DNA of 64,000 nt. Origin: Haladaptatus caseinilyticus (lineage in GTDB: Archaea; Halobacteriota; Halobacteria; Halobacteriales; Haladaptataceae). The notes beneath the pieces were generated by a model. The model was not told the DNA's origin and made no database searches. It was given only the letters and a program-made list of their open reading frames with translations. Numbering within the stretch: position 1 is the first letter of the stretch; each line of letters starts with the position of its first letter. The stretch spans positions 620,001-684,000 of the forward strand of contig NZ_CP111036.1 in the NCBI RefSeq assembly GCF_026248685.1, read 5' to 3'. A program made the translations under genes and the position numbers. Positions 15,779-23,823 of the stretch are shown one piece after another.

Positions 15779-16909
15779 ATGAGCGTTCCGGGAATCGTCC
15801 AGTCCAGTCTTGAAGACGAACATGTTGCCGCAGAAGTATCGCTCGGAGGCGAAGATGTCCTTTTCGTGACACCGACACGAACACTCATCTATCGAGCCGA
15901 TGGCCTGTTGAGCGACGAATCCGTCGACGAGTATTCACACGATGCAGAACGAATCGCCGTCTCCGACGGGCGGCGAAAATCGACCATCACCCTCGATTAC
16001 GGCATCGACGGGGCAAAGGAGTTCAAGATTCCGTCGAAGCGACTCCACGACGCCCTTCACCCCGTTATCGCGGGAGTACTGAACGGCGCGGGGGTCACCG
16101 ACGCGAACGAACAGGTCATCCAGACGTACCAGTTCAGCGAACCTACCCTCGTCCTCACCAGCGCACGCGTCGTGAAACACGTCGGGGAAGCGATTTGGGA
16201 CGATGATTTCGAGCAGTTTCACTTCGCCGACGTAACTCGCCTCGATGTCGAAGAGGGCACCGTCTCCTCACAAATCATCATCGAAGTCAACGGGCGCCCA
16301 CAGCGGATCAAAACGCCGAGCGACCGAACCCGTGAAGTCCGCGAACGGATCGAACAATCGCTCCTCGCGTACCACGACGCCGGTAGCTACGAGGAGTTCG
16401 AACGGTCAGTCGTACCCGACGACTCGGAACCCGCGGCCGAGGAAACCATCTCACTCGCCGATGACGACGACGTGTTTGGCAGTGGCGTCGAACCACTCAA
16501 CGCGAATCCCCCCGAACTCGACGATCGCGGCCAAATCGCCGAGGACCCATCCACCGACCCACTCGACGAAAACGGAGTCGAACGAGCGACTGCCGACTCG
16601 GCAACCACCGAGCAGACGGCCAGTAACGCGACCACCGAACGGACGACGACGGAACGACGGAACACCGAATCCGATGCGGTCGAAGGAAAGACGGCAAGGT
16701 CCGAAACTGTCGAAGCACGATCGTCCGAGTCCAACACGGCCACCGGCTTTGCCGACTCGGGTTTCGAATCCGCGAGTGAAAATTTAGACGACCCGATGGA
16801 GGCACAACTCGCTGCACTCACCGAAGTCGTCGAACGGCAGAACGACCTTCTGGAACAACAACAACGCACCATCGAGCGACTCATCGAAGAACTCGGTCGT
16901 GGTCGGTGA
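15779..16909 (+). CDS. Haloarchaeal DUF7115-like protein with disordered linker and C-terminal coiled coil
   Basis: The 376-residue protein has a structured N-terminal half (about residues 1-200). It holds two PH-like or beta-rich repeats (EDVLFVTPTRTLIYRADGLL, then EPTLVLTSARVVKHVGEAIW) that look like a duplicated domain. A long low-complexity linker rich in Thr, Glu, Ser and Ala follows (about residues 225-335, with TTERTTTERRNTES-type repeats). The last 35 residues form a coiled coil (LAALTEVVERQNDLLEQQQR). The layout matches the haloarchaeal DUF7115 family of unknown function. It is soluble with no signal, and probably oligomerises through the coiled coil. Confidence 0.75.
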   Translation: MSVPGIVQSSLEDEHVAAEVSLGGEDVLFVTPTRTLIYRADGLLSDESVDEYSHDAERIAVSDGRRKSTITLDYGIDGAKEFKIPSKRLHDALHPVIAGVLNGAGVTDANEQVIQTYQFSEPTLVLTSARVVKHVGEAIWDDDFEQFHFADVTRLDVEEGTVSSQIIIEVNGRPQRIKTPSDRTREVRERIEQSLLAYHDAGSYEEFERSVVPDDSEPAAEETISLADDDDVFGSGVEPLNANPPELDDRGQIAEDPSTDPLDENGVERATADSATTEQTASNATTERTTTERRNTESDAVEGKTARSETVEARSSESNTATGFADSGFESASENLDDPMEAQLAALTEVVERQNDLLEQQQRTIERLIEELGRGR

Positions 16910-16937
16910 GGATCGCTTCTCGTCGGAAGTTTCCAAC

Positions 16938-17297
16938 TCACTCGCGGCCGGTCACCTTTCGGATACACGACGACCCGAACGGTCCGTGTTCGCCAACGTC
17001 GAGTTTCATGAAGTATCCCGTCGAGATGCCGGTCCCACAACGACGACAGGTGAAATCCCCCTCCTTCGTCACGACGTCACTTTCGAACCGCACGAACCCA
17101 CCTCCTTTCGGTCGGATGATTCCGTTTTCACGTTCGATGACGCCGCGTTTTTCCGCTACGTCGAGAATCTTCCGCGTCACCGACGGGTTGGTCGTGATGG
17201 TCTCGATGCGGTCTACCGCCTCCGCAACCGACAGTTCGGGGTGCTCCAGTTTACTCAACAGTTCCACCCCCAGCGCGACGGCATCGTCCTCGTCCAT
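16938..17297 (-). CDS. DUF5830-like protein: winged helix plus zinc-knuckle
   Basis: The 119-residue protein has an N-terminal helical/winged-helix part (LGVELLSKLEHPELSVAEAV, then NPSVTRKILDVAEKRGVIER). It is followed by a zinc-binding module with CRRC and a later Cys (GDFTCRRCGTGISTGYFM, GPFGSSCIRKV). The module resembles small nucleic-acid-binding zinc domains. Haloarchaeal DUF5830 proteins have this layout and no known function; regulation of transcription or RNA binding is a guess. It is convergent with the DUF7115-like gene, 28 bp away. Confidence 0.75.
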   Translation of the reverse strand: MDEDDAVALGVELLSKLEHPELSVAEAVDRIETITTNPSVTRKILDVAEKRGVIERENGIIRPKGGGFVRFESDVVTKEGDFTCRRCGTGISTGYFMKLDVGEHGPFGSSCIRKVTGRE

Positions 17298-17383
17298 CGA
17301 CTACGTGTCCCACACGGAGCGGATTAAACGTTGCGCGGTCGGGTGGAAAGAATTTAGCTCCTCCCACGACTCTCTGTGAGAGA

Positions 17384-18040
17384 ATGGGTTTCATGCAGAA
17401 CCGACGGCACGTCGCCGGGTTTGCGGTCGTTGCACTGGTGGCCGTCGCGGGCGTTCTCATCTCACCACGATTCGTCTTTCGACAGGTCGGACGCGTGACC
17501 GAAAATCCGTTGCTGGCCGCCGGTTTATTCGTCTTCATCTACCTCGTTCGCCCGTTTTTCGCGTGGCCGACGACCGTGGTGGCCGCCGCAGTTGGCTACG
17601 TGTACGGACCGATCGTCGGATTTCCCATCGCACTCGCGGGAGCGACCACGAGTGCCTGTGTCCCGTTCACCGCGGCGCGTCATTTCAACGTTGGGACTGG
17701 TATTTTCGGCCGTCTCGGTGATTCGGGGGACCGGTTTTTCGACACGACCGGAAACGTTCGCGGAATGGTCGCGTCACGGCTCGCACCCGCCCCCTCGGAC
17801 GCCGTCTCGGCGGCCGCAGGTTTGTCGAGCGTTCCGCTCCGGGCGTTCGTACTCGGAACGGCCATCGGCGAAATACCGTGGATGGTCGCGGCGGTGGTGG
17901 CCGGAAGCTCATTCGATTCGCTGTCGATAGAAAAACTCGGGAAGAACTGGATGCTCGTCGCGGTCGCCGGAGTTGCGGCGCTCTTTCTGATAGCAGGACC
18001 GGCGTATCGACATTTCGCGGGGGAGCGGGAAAACGGCTAG
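17384..18040 (+). CDS. TVP38/TMEM64 (VTT/DedA) family membrane protein
   Basis: The 218-residue protein has about five to six membrane segments. The VTT-domain core is recognisable in LVRPFFAWPTTVVAAAVGYV, YGPIVGFPIALAGATTSACV, the loop RLAPAPSDAVSAAAGLSSVP and the end helix GTAIGEIPWMVAAVVAGSSF. Members of this family include lipid scramblases and DedA proteins involved in membrane homeostasis; the archaeal substrate is unknown. It ends 6 bp before the stop codon of the convergent small zinc-protein gene. Confidence 0.87.
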   Translation: MGFMQNRRHVAGFAVVALVAVAGVLISPRFVFRQVGRVTENPLLAAGLFVFIYLVRPFFAWPTTVVAAAVGYVYGPIVGFPIALAGATTSACVPFTAARHFNVGTGIFGRLGDSGDRFFDTTGNVRGMVASRLAPAPSDAVSAAAGLSSVPLRAFVLGTAIGEIPWMVAAVVAGSSFDSLSIEKLGKNWMLVAVAGVAALFLIAGPAYRHFAGERENG

Positions 18041-18046
18041 GCACCC

Positions 18047-18169
18047 TCAGTAGAACGTATCGGAACAGTCGTAGACGACGCCGTGTCGCGGGCAGACGTA
18101 CTTACAGTGGCGGTGATACATCGACTCACCACAGAGCGGACAGGGCCGCCCGCTCGGTTCTTCATCCAT
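18047..18169 (-). CDS. Small CPxCG-type zinc finger protein (40 aa)
   Basis: The 40-residue protein starts MDEEPSGRPCPLCGESMYHR. It contains the zinc knuckle CPLCG (residues 10-14), then HCKYVCPRHG (21-30) giving further Cys/His ligands, and ends VVYDCSDTFY. The paired C-x-x-C and C-x-x-x-C/H spacing fits one zinc ion, possibly two. It belongs with the small CPxCG zinc proteins that are numerous in haloarchaea, some of which affect biofilm and growth. The start is ATG. It lies 43 bp downstream of the arylsulfotransferase-like gene on the same strand (stop at 18213) and could share its transcript. Confidence 0.8.
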   Translation of the reverse strand: MDEEPSGRPCPLCGESMYHRHCKYVCPRHGVVYDCSDTFY

Positions 18170-18212
18170 ACCGATACTACCGAATTCGACCCGTTTGATT
18201 GTTTCTCCGTCC

Positions 18213-19451
18213 TCAGGAATATCGGCCTTTCAGCAGCAGTACGCCACCGACGATCCAGAGGCCGACCGCGACGAGGATGACGAGGACGTGGAGTTCAGAG
18301 ACCCAGAACGGGAGCGAGACGACGTGACGAGCCCCGATGAGAAGCGTGGACAGTACCGGGATGTTCACGCTCCGTTCACCGAGGACGTTGTAATCCCCCT
18401 CAGTTCCGTACGGTTGTCCGTACGCCTCTCCGAACGGAACGCGGTCCGCTTCGTAGGGGAGGTCGGGAACATCGTAGCTGGAAACCACGCTTCCGTTTCG
18501 TGTTATTTCCACCACGCGGTTGTTTCGGCTGTCGGTGATGAGCGTATTTCCGTTCGGAAGGCGGTCGGCATCACGCGGCCAATCGAGATGGATTCCGTCC
18601 ACTTCGTAGACGGTCCACGCTTCCTCCCATTTCCCCGTCGATTCGTTTCGGTGAAGTTCGACCACCCGATGATTTTCCGAATCCGCTACGACCACGGCAC
18701 CGTCCCCGAGCCAGTGCGGGTTGTGCTGCTTATCCAGTATCGACGGGTCGCGATCCTTGTTTATCACTTCGACGACCCCTTTTCCACGCTCGATGATGAT
18801 CAATTGATTCGTGTTTCGAACGGAGACGAGGTATCGTCCGTCGCCGATTCGGTCCACGTCGTTGATGTGGAGCCAGTCGGTTTTCGTGGGGTCAGACGGT
18901 GTGTCGTAGTACTGACTCGCGTTCCACGTCCACGAGGGCTTCCCGGTCGAAAAGTTGTACGTGTAGATGCTCTCGTACTCCATGTCCGCGACGAGCAGTT
19001 CTCCCGACGGGAGCATTTCCGCGTCGTGAACCTCGCTGTCCTTTCGGGTCCGAACCGGATAGCTCCATTCGCCGGTAACCTTCGCGTTGGGTTGCGGATC
19101 GATGAAGCGAACGCCCGTTCGCTTACACGGCGGTTTGTACGGCCCGCACGCCCTGTATTTGTCCGCGTACGTCGCGAGAACGGTTCCGTTGTCCAACTGC
19201 GTAACGTCCTGATAGCTGATGGCGTTCCCGACACTCCACATCGTCGTTCCGTTACTGTCGAGTTCGACGACGCTTCCACCCCATCCGGGGCCCTGGACAC
19301 CGACGAGTGTCGTCGTGTTCGTCTCGTCACCGGGCGTTACGCTCGTGTTCGGCGCGAACGCCCAACTCGCGCCGAAGGTTACACCGACGAGCAACACGCC
19401 TGCAACAACGAGGAGAAGTCCGCGTCGCGTCGTATCACCCCAGGAAACCAT
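18213..19451 (-). CDS. Arylsulfotransferase (ASST)-like beta-propeller protein with two membrane anchors
   Basis: The 412-residue protein has an N-terminal hydrophobic segment (LLLVVAGVLLVGVTFGASWA) and a C-terminal one (VLVILVAVGLWIVGGVLLLK), placing the large middle domain outside the cell. The middle carries NHL/ASST-type repeats with paired D/N-rich motifs: HDAEMLPSGELLVADMEYES, HINDVDRIGDGRYLVSVRNT, RDADRLPNGNTLITDSRNNR. Conserved His and Asn at the repeat starts (EVHDAE, LHINDV, HNPHWL) match the ASST family, which transfers sulfate between phenols in bacteria. Whether the archaeal protein is catalytic is unknown. Confidence 0.8.
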   Translation of the reverse strand: MVSWGDTTRRGLLLVVAGVLLVGVTFGASWAFAPNTSVTPGDETNTTTLVGVQGPGWGGSVVELDSNGTTMWSVGNAISYQDVTQLDNGTVLATYADKYRACGPYKPPCKRTGVRFIDPQPNAKVTGEWSYPVRTRKDSEVHDAEMLPSGELLVADMEYESIYTYNFSTGKPSWTWNASQYYDTPSDPTKTDWLHINDVDRIGDGRYLVSVRNTNQLIIIERGKGVVEVINKDRDPSILDKQHNPHWLGDGAVVVADSENHRVVELHRNESTGKWEEAWTVYEVDGIHLDWPRDADRLPNGNTLITDSRNNRVVEITRNGSVVSSYDVPDLPYEADRVPFGEAYGQPYGTEGDYNVLGERSVNIPVLSTLLIGARHVVSLPFWVSELHVLVILVAVGLWIVGGVLLLKGRYS

Positions 19452-19613
19452 GCATCATCCTCCCGATTCCACCTTTGCTCCATAACCCCCGTTTCGGCAT
19501 TCCTTGACCACCAGTAACTCCCTCTCTGAGAGGATGTCTCCCTACTTGTCAGTTCCGGCCATTCGACGAAAATGAAAAAACGACGAACCCTCGGTCGAAC
19601 CGCTATGGACCGA

Positions 19614-22600
19614 TTACGAGCATTCGCTCCAACCACATGACTCGCAGGTCTTACACCCTTCCGAGAAGTACAGCGAGAGCGACCCACACTCGGGACATTC
19701 GGGACTCTCGCCCGCGTCGATGAGCGACTGGGAGGCGTCCGTTTCGTCGTCGACCGCTCCGACGTCGGTCTCGCTCTCGTCCGTCGTCTCCTCGAGCGTC
19801 ACCTGCTGTGGGTAGGCCTTCTCGATTTCGCCGTCGAGGTAACGCCGCATCGCCACACCGATGGCGTCCGGAATGGAGTTGATCTGTTCACCCTTATCCC
19901 ACGCGACTTTCGGGCTACGGATACCCTGTAGGTCGGACGCGATTTCGTTCGGATCGACGCCGCTCCGAAGCGCATAGCTGATGACCTTCGCTAGTGCCTC
20001 GGTGAAGGAGTTCGTGAAGCCACCGGAGTTGCCGATGGTGGCGAACAGTTCGAACGGTTCGCCGGACTCGTCCTCGTTGATGTTGACGTACATCTTGCCG
20101 TACCCGGTATCGATGCGCTGGGTCACACCGTGGAGAACGTCCGGACGCGGACGCTCTTTGGCGTAGGCACCGCCGGTCACACCCTCGTCGAGTAGACTGG
20201 AGAGTTCGTCGCCGAGAACGGTCTGTACTTCGTCGTTCTCGATGAAACTCTCGATGCCGCCGAAGACCTCCTCGATCTGTTCCGCGATGGTTTCCGCCGC
20301 CTCGTCCTCGTCCGCGAACTCGGCGTTGTCGGCGCGTGTGGTGAGTACCTGTTTCGAGCGCGTACCGTCGCGGTAGACCGTGACGCCCTTGCCGCCGTGG
20401 TCGTAGATGTACCGGTACACCTCGTCCATGTCCTCCTTGCTGGCGGAGTTCGGGAAGTTACAGGTCTTCGAGATGGCCGAGTCGACACCCTGCTGGCAGG
20501 CACACTGCACCGCGGCGTGTTGCTTGCCGGTGAGGTCGCCCGTCACGACGAACAGTTCGCCGATGGCGTCCGGGACGGTGTCGAGTCCCTCGACGCCCGA
20601 GAACTCGTTGTTCGCCATCTGCTCCTGGGCTTCCTCCTTGACCGCGTCCACGTCGATTTCGTTCGCCTCCAACGTGCGGAGGAAGTAGTCGTCGAACTCC
20701 ACGAGCATCTCGTCCCCCTGCACGTCGTCGGAGACGTTCTTGTAGTAGGCGACGTTGTAAATCGGCTCACAGCCACCCGTGGTGTTGCCGACCATTGAGG
20801 TAGTGCCGGTCGGCGCGATGGTCGTCGTGTTGTGGTTTCGAACCGAGAACCCGTCTTTCCACTTTTCGGCGTCGAGACCGGTTTGATGTTCGAACCACTC
20901 CGGATAGTCGGTCGGGGTCGCGAACTTGGAATCGGTCCAGTCGTTGAACGACCCGCGCTCCTCGGCGAGTTCGTGGGAGGCCCACTTCGACTCGTGGTTG
21001 ATGTGGGTCATCAACTGCTGGGCGATTTCGTTGCCCTCCTCGCTTCCATAGCGGACGCCGAGTTGGATGTACAACTGGGCGAGTCCCATGATTCCGAGCC
21101 CGATCTTTCGCATGTCTCGAACCTTCTGTTCGATCTTTTCGACCGGGAAGTCGGACATCGTGACGACGTTTTCGAGGAACCGAGTGCCGTATTCGATACG
21201 GTAGTCGAACTCGTCCCAATCGATGGCGTTCCGGAGGAACGCATCGACGGCTTCCGACAGGGAACCGTAGCTGTCGCCGTTCTGTTCGTACCAGACACGC
21301 CAGTCGGGAGCCTCGCCGTCCGCGAGCGTCGAGAGGTTGATGTGTCCGAGGTTACACGCCTCGTACTCTTCGAGCGGTTGTTCGCCGCACGGGTTCGTCG
21401 CGAGAATCCGGTGGTCGGGGTGTTTTTCCACGTCGAAGGAGTGCTGTTTGTTCACTCGTTCGAGGTAGATAACGCCGGGTTCGCCGTTCTCCCATGCGCC
21501 TTCCACGATGCGGTTCCAGATGACGTCGGCCGGGATGGAGAGCACTTCGCCAGCCGTGACATACTCGCCGAGGCCGAACATATCGTAGAGCTCCTCGGTG
21601 TGTTCGGTGGCGACGTGGGGTTCTTCCGTACGCGGGTTGGTGAAGACGAACTCCTCGTCGTTGTAGAGGGCGTCCATGAAGTCGTCCGTGACGCCGACCG
21701 AGATGTTGAAATTCGAGAGATGGCCTTCGGCGGCGTTTCGGAGGTGTTTCGGGACGCGTCCGTCCTCGTCGATGAGTTCGCGAGCCTCTTCGAGTGCGTC
21801 CTTGAACGACGTGTGCGTGTAGTCGTCGGGGTCGTTCAGGCGAAGCGTGTTGGCGAGGCTGACGTCCTTGTTTTTCGCGTGGATAAACTGGATGACGTCG
21901 GGATGAGAAACACGCATGACGCCCATCTGTGCGCCGCGCCGTGCACCACCCTGCGCGATGGTTTCGCACATCTGGTCGTAGGTGCGCATGAACGTAATCG
22001 GGCCGGAGGCGATGCCGCCGGTCGAACCGACTGCGTCACCGTAGGGGCGGAGTTTCCAGAACGCATAGCCCATCCCACCGCCGGACTGGAAGACCTCGGC
22101 GGCCTCCTTCGCGGTCTGGTGGATGTCCGTGATGTCGTCGCCCGGGGAGTCAACGAAACAAGCGGACAACTGTTGGAGTTCGTCGCCAGCGTTCATCAGC
22201 GTGGGCGAGTTCGGGATGAACGACAGCCCTTCCATCATCTCGCGGAACTCGTCCCGAACGGATTCGACATGTTCACGGATATCCTCGGGGAGTTCCGGAA
22301 CGACCGTCTCGTAAGCGAATTTGTTGACGTTGTAGACGGTGAGTTCCGTCTCGGCGTCGTCTTCGGTCGTCGTCCCTTTGCCGAACACCTCCGCAGCGAG
22401 TTCGTCGTGTCGCGGGTGACCGGGTTTCAACTGTTCCGGCGTGACGGTGATTTCGACGCCCCGTTTTTCAGCCTCGTAGACGACCTCGGCGAGCGCGATG
22501 TTCTTCGCGACGCGCGGGAACAAATCCTCCTGCGTCTCGACGAGGTTGCCGTCGGCGTCCTTGCGGAGATAGCGTGCCGGGAGGATGTTCTGATATGCGT

Positions 22601-22691
22601 TCCCCGTCATCCTGTCTTCGAGGGTGTCGCCCTCGGTTCGCTTGACGGGGAGCGTGACCTCGTCGGCGTCGGTTTCGTGCGCGCCGCTCAT
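19614..22691 (-). CDS. nrdJ: Adenosylcobalamin-dependent ribonucleotide reductase (class II)
   Basis: The 1025-residue NrdJ reduces ribonucleotides using a radical generated from adenosylcobalamin. Visible landmarks include the substrate-site segments SPTLMNAGDELQQLSACFVD and NPCGEQPLEEYEACNLGHIN, the phosphate-binding TIAPTGTTSMVGNTTGGCEP, and a long C-terminal tail. The tail ends in a zinc-ribbon with redox Cys pairs (CPECGSLSLYF, CKTCESCGWSEC) for transfer of reducing equivalents. There is no intein and the length is as expected for the large archaeal type. The gene is monocistronic. It makes dNTP supply oxygen-independent but B12-dependent. Confidence 0.96.
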   Translation of the reverse strand: MSGAHETDADEVTLPVKRTEGDTLEDRMTGNAYQNILPARYLRKDADGNLVETQEDLFPRVAKNIALAEVVYEAEKRGVEITVTPEQLKPGHPRHDELAAEVFGKGTTTEDDAETELTVYNVNKFAYETVVPELPEDIREHVESVRDEFREMMEGLSFIPNSPTLMNAGDELQQLSACFVDSPGDDITDIHQTAKEAAEVFQSGGGMGYAFWKLRPYGDAVGSTGGIASGPITFMRTYDQMCETIAQGGARRGAQMGVMRVSHPDVIQFIHAKNKDVSLANTLRLNDPDDYTHTSFKDALEEARELIDEDGRVPKHLRNAAEGHLSNFNISVGVTDDFMDALYNDEEFVFTNPRTEEPHVATEHTEELYDMFGLGEYVTAGEVLSIPADVIWNRIVEGAWENGEPGVIYLERVNKQHSFDVEKHPDHRILATNPCGEQPLEEYEACNLGHINLSTLADGEAPDWRVWYEQNGDSYGSLSEAVDAFLRNAIDWDEFDYRIEYGTRFLENVVTMSDFPVEKIEQKVRDMRKIGLGIMGLAQLYIQLGVRYGSEEGNEIAQQLMTHINHESKWASHELAEERGSFNDWTDSKFATPTDYPEWFEHQTGLDAEKWKDGFSVRNHNTTTIAPTGTTSMVGNTTGGCEPIYNVAYYKNVSDDVQGDEMLVEFDDYFLRTLEANEIDVDAVKEEAQEQMANNEFSGVEGLDTVPDAIGELFVVTGDLTGKQHAAVQCACQQGVDSAISKTCNFPNSASKEDMDEVYRYIYDHGGKGVTVYRDGTRSKQVLTTRADNAEFADEDEAAETIAEQIEEVFGGIESFIENDEVQTVLGDELSSLLDEGVTGGAYAKERPRPDVLHGVTQRIDTGYGKMYVNINEDESGEPFELFATIGNSGGFTNSFTEALAKVISYALRSGVDPNEIASDLQGIRSPKVAWDKGEQINSIPDAIGVAMRRYLDGEIEKAYPQQVTLEETTDESETDVGAVDDETDASQSLIDAGESPECPECGSLSLYFSEGCKTCESCGWSECS

Positions 22692-23040
22692 ACTGACGCC
22701 ACCACCGCTGTTCCCGTGCTCTGTGTAGCGATTCGTCTTTCGTTTCGTGTGTAGACCCGTTTCATTCGTGACGAAGAATGCATTTGACCCAACCCCAATT
22801 AAGTTTACTTTCTTTAGCGCAAGTTTGTTTGTATAGTGACGCCTCTGGAAAACGTTCCCTTCCTACCCTACAGTAATACCTCGGGGACTATAAGAGTGTT
22901 CAGACCGGAGCGAAAGTGACCGATATAAGGAGCTTTCTTCCGGTAATGACCCATTACTCGACCGCCGTCATCGATTTTTAGCGAACGGAGAATCCGACAT
23001 CACCGATACGTTTACCACTCAGTACGCAGTCATTTCGGGT
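22692..23040. other. Intergenic region upstream of nrdJ
   Basis: This region carries the nrdJ promoter. An AT-rich stretch at about 22795-22835 (ccaattaagtttactttc and following) lies about 110-140 bp from the nrdJ start, and shorter AT elements are nearer. I looked for a cobalamin riboswitch because the gene product needs B12 but saw no B12-box-like sequence. The right part (22960-23040) should hold the promoter of the small membrane protein at 23041. Confidence 0.4.
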
Positions 23041-23202
23041 ATGATACCGCTCGCCATCGAACCGATCGGACTCGTTGCCGTCGTCATTGCGATCATTCTG
23101 CTCATTTTCGCCGTTCGTTTCGCCGTCAAACTCGTCTGGCGTCTCGGTGTCCTCGCCCTTCTCGTCGTCGCTACACTCTACGCGGCAGGCGTATTGGTGT
23201 GA
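23041..23202 (+). CDS. Small hydrophobic membrane protein (53 aa)
   Basis: The 53-residue protein starts MIPLAIEPIGLVAVVIAIIL and is almost wholly hydrophobic: two helices (GLVAVVIAIILLIFAVRFAV and LGVLALLVVATLYAAGVLV) joined by a short basic hinge KLVWR. The start is ATG. The stop overlaps the 3' end of trpG on the other strand by 25 bp. The continuous hydrophobic coding with only one hinge is unlikely by chance, and similar two-helix mini-proteins occur in many haloarchaea. The function is unknown. Confidence 0.65.
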   Translation: MIPLAIEPIGLVAVVIAIILLIFAVRFAVKLVWRLGVLALLVVATLYAAGVLV

Positions 23203-23804
23203 CGTGAGAGGAAGTTTTCGAGAATCTCCCGACCGCACGCCGTGAGCACGCTCTCCGGATGGAACTGCACACACTCGATAGGATGTTCGCGGTGGCGAAC
23301 ACCCATCACCAGTTCGTCGCCATCGTGGGTCGTCGTCGCACTCACGTCGAAGCAGTCAGGTACCGTCGTCGAAACGAGCGAGTGATATCGGCCAGCCTGA
23401 AATCCCTGCTCGATACCGTCGAACACGCCGATTCCGTCGTGTTCGACCGGAAACGACTTTCCGTGAATCGGTTCCGGTGCGCGCCCGATCTTTCCGCCGT
23501 AAACGTGCACTGCGGCTTCCAACCCCAGGCATACCCCGAGCGTCGGGATTTCGGGCGAGAGTTCGCGGAGCACGTCGTTCGTAACGCCGACGTCGCGGTC
23601 GTTTTCGGGATGACCCGGACCGGGACTGATGATGATCACGTCCGGATTCATTCGACGAATCGTTTCGAGCGAGACGGTGTTTTTCACCACCTCGGTTTCG
23701 ACGGCCGCGGAGTTCGACTTCTGCGCTCGAAGGGCTTCCTCGGCGTACTCCACGAGGTTGTAGGTGAACGAATCGAAGTTATCCACGAACAGCACGCGGG
23801 TCAT
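23178..23804 (-). CDS. trpG: Anthranilate synthase component II (glutamine amidotransferase)
   Basis: The 208-residue class I glutamine amidotransferase supplies ammonia to TrpE. The catalytic triad is in place: Cys92 in LGVCLGLEA, and His182 and Glu184 in QFHPESV. The oxyanion loop is SPGPGHPEND (60-69). The ATG at 23804 is 19 bp after the TrpE stop, so it is the last gene of the trpDFEG operon; a long arginine-rich in-frame extension into trpE is discarded. In the cell it forms a complex with TrpE in the first committed step of tryptophan synthesis. Confidence 0.95.
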   Translation of the reverse strand: MTRVLFVDNFDSFTYNLVEYAEEALRAQKSNSAAVETEVVKNTVSLETIRRMNPDVIIISPGPGHPENDRDVGVTNDVLRELSPEIPTLGVCLGLEAAVHVYGGKIGRAPEPIHGKSFPVEHDGIGVFDGIEQGFQAGRYHSLVSTTVPDCFDVSATTTHDGDELVMGVRHREHPIECVQFHPESVLTACGREILENFLSRHTNTPAA

Positions 23805-23823
23805 TAGATACCCTCCGGAGGAA

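Noticed and set aside
20832-22754. 640-codon frame antisense to nrdJ
   Set aside because: Shadow of the GC-rich third positions of nrdJ; valine/arginine-rich with no recognisable domain.
22692-23040. Cobalamin riboswitch upstream of the B12-dependent nrdJ
   Set aside because: No B12-box-like conserved core was seen on the correct strand.
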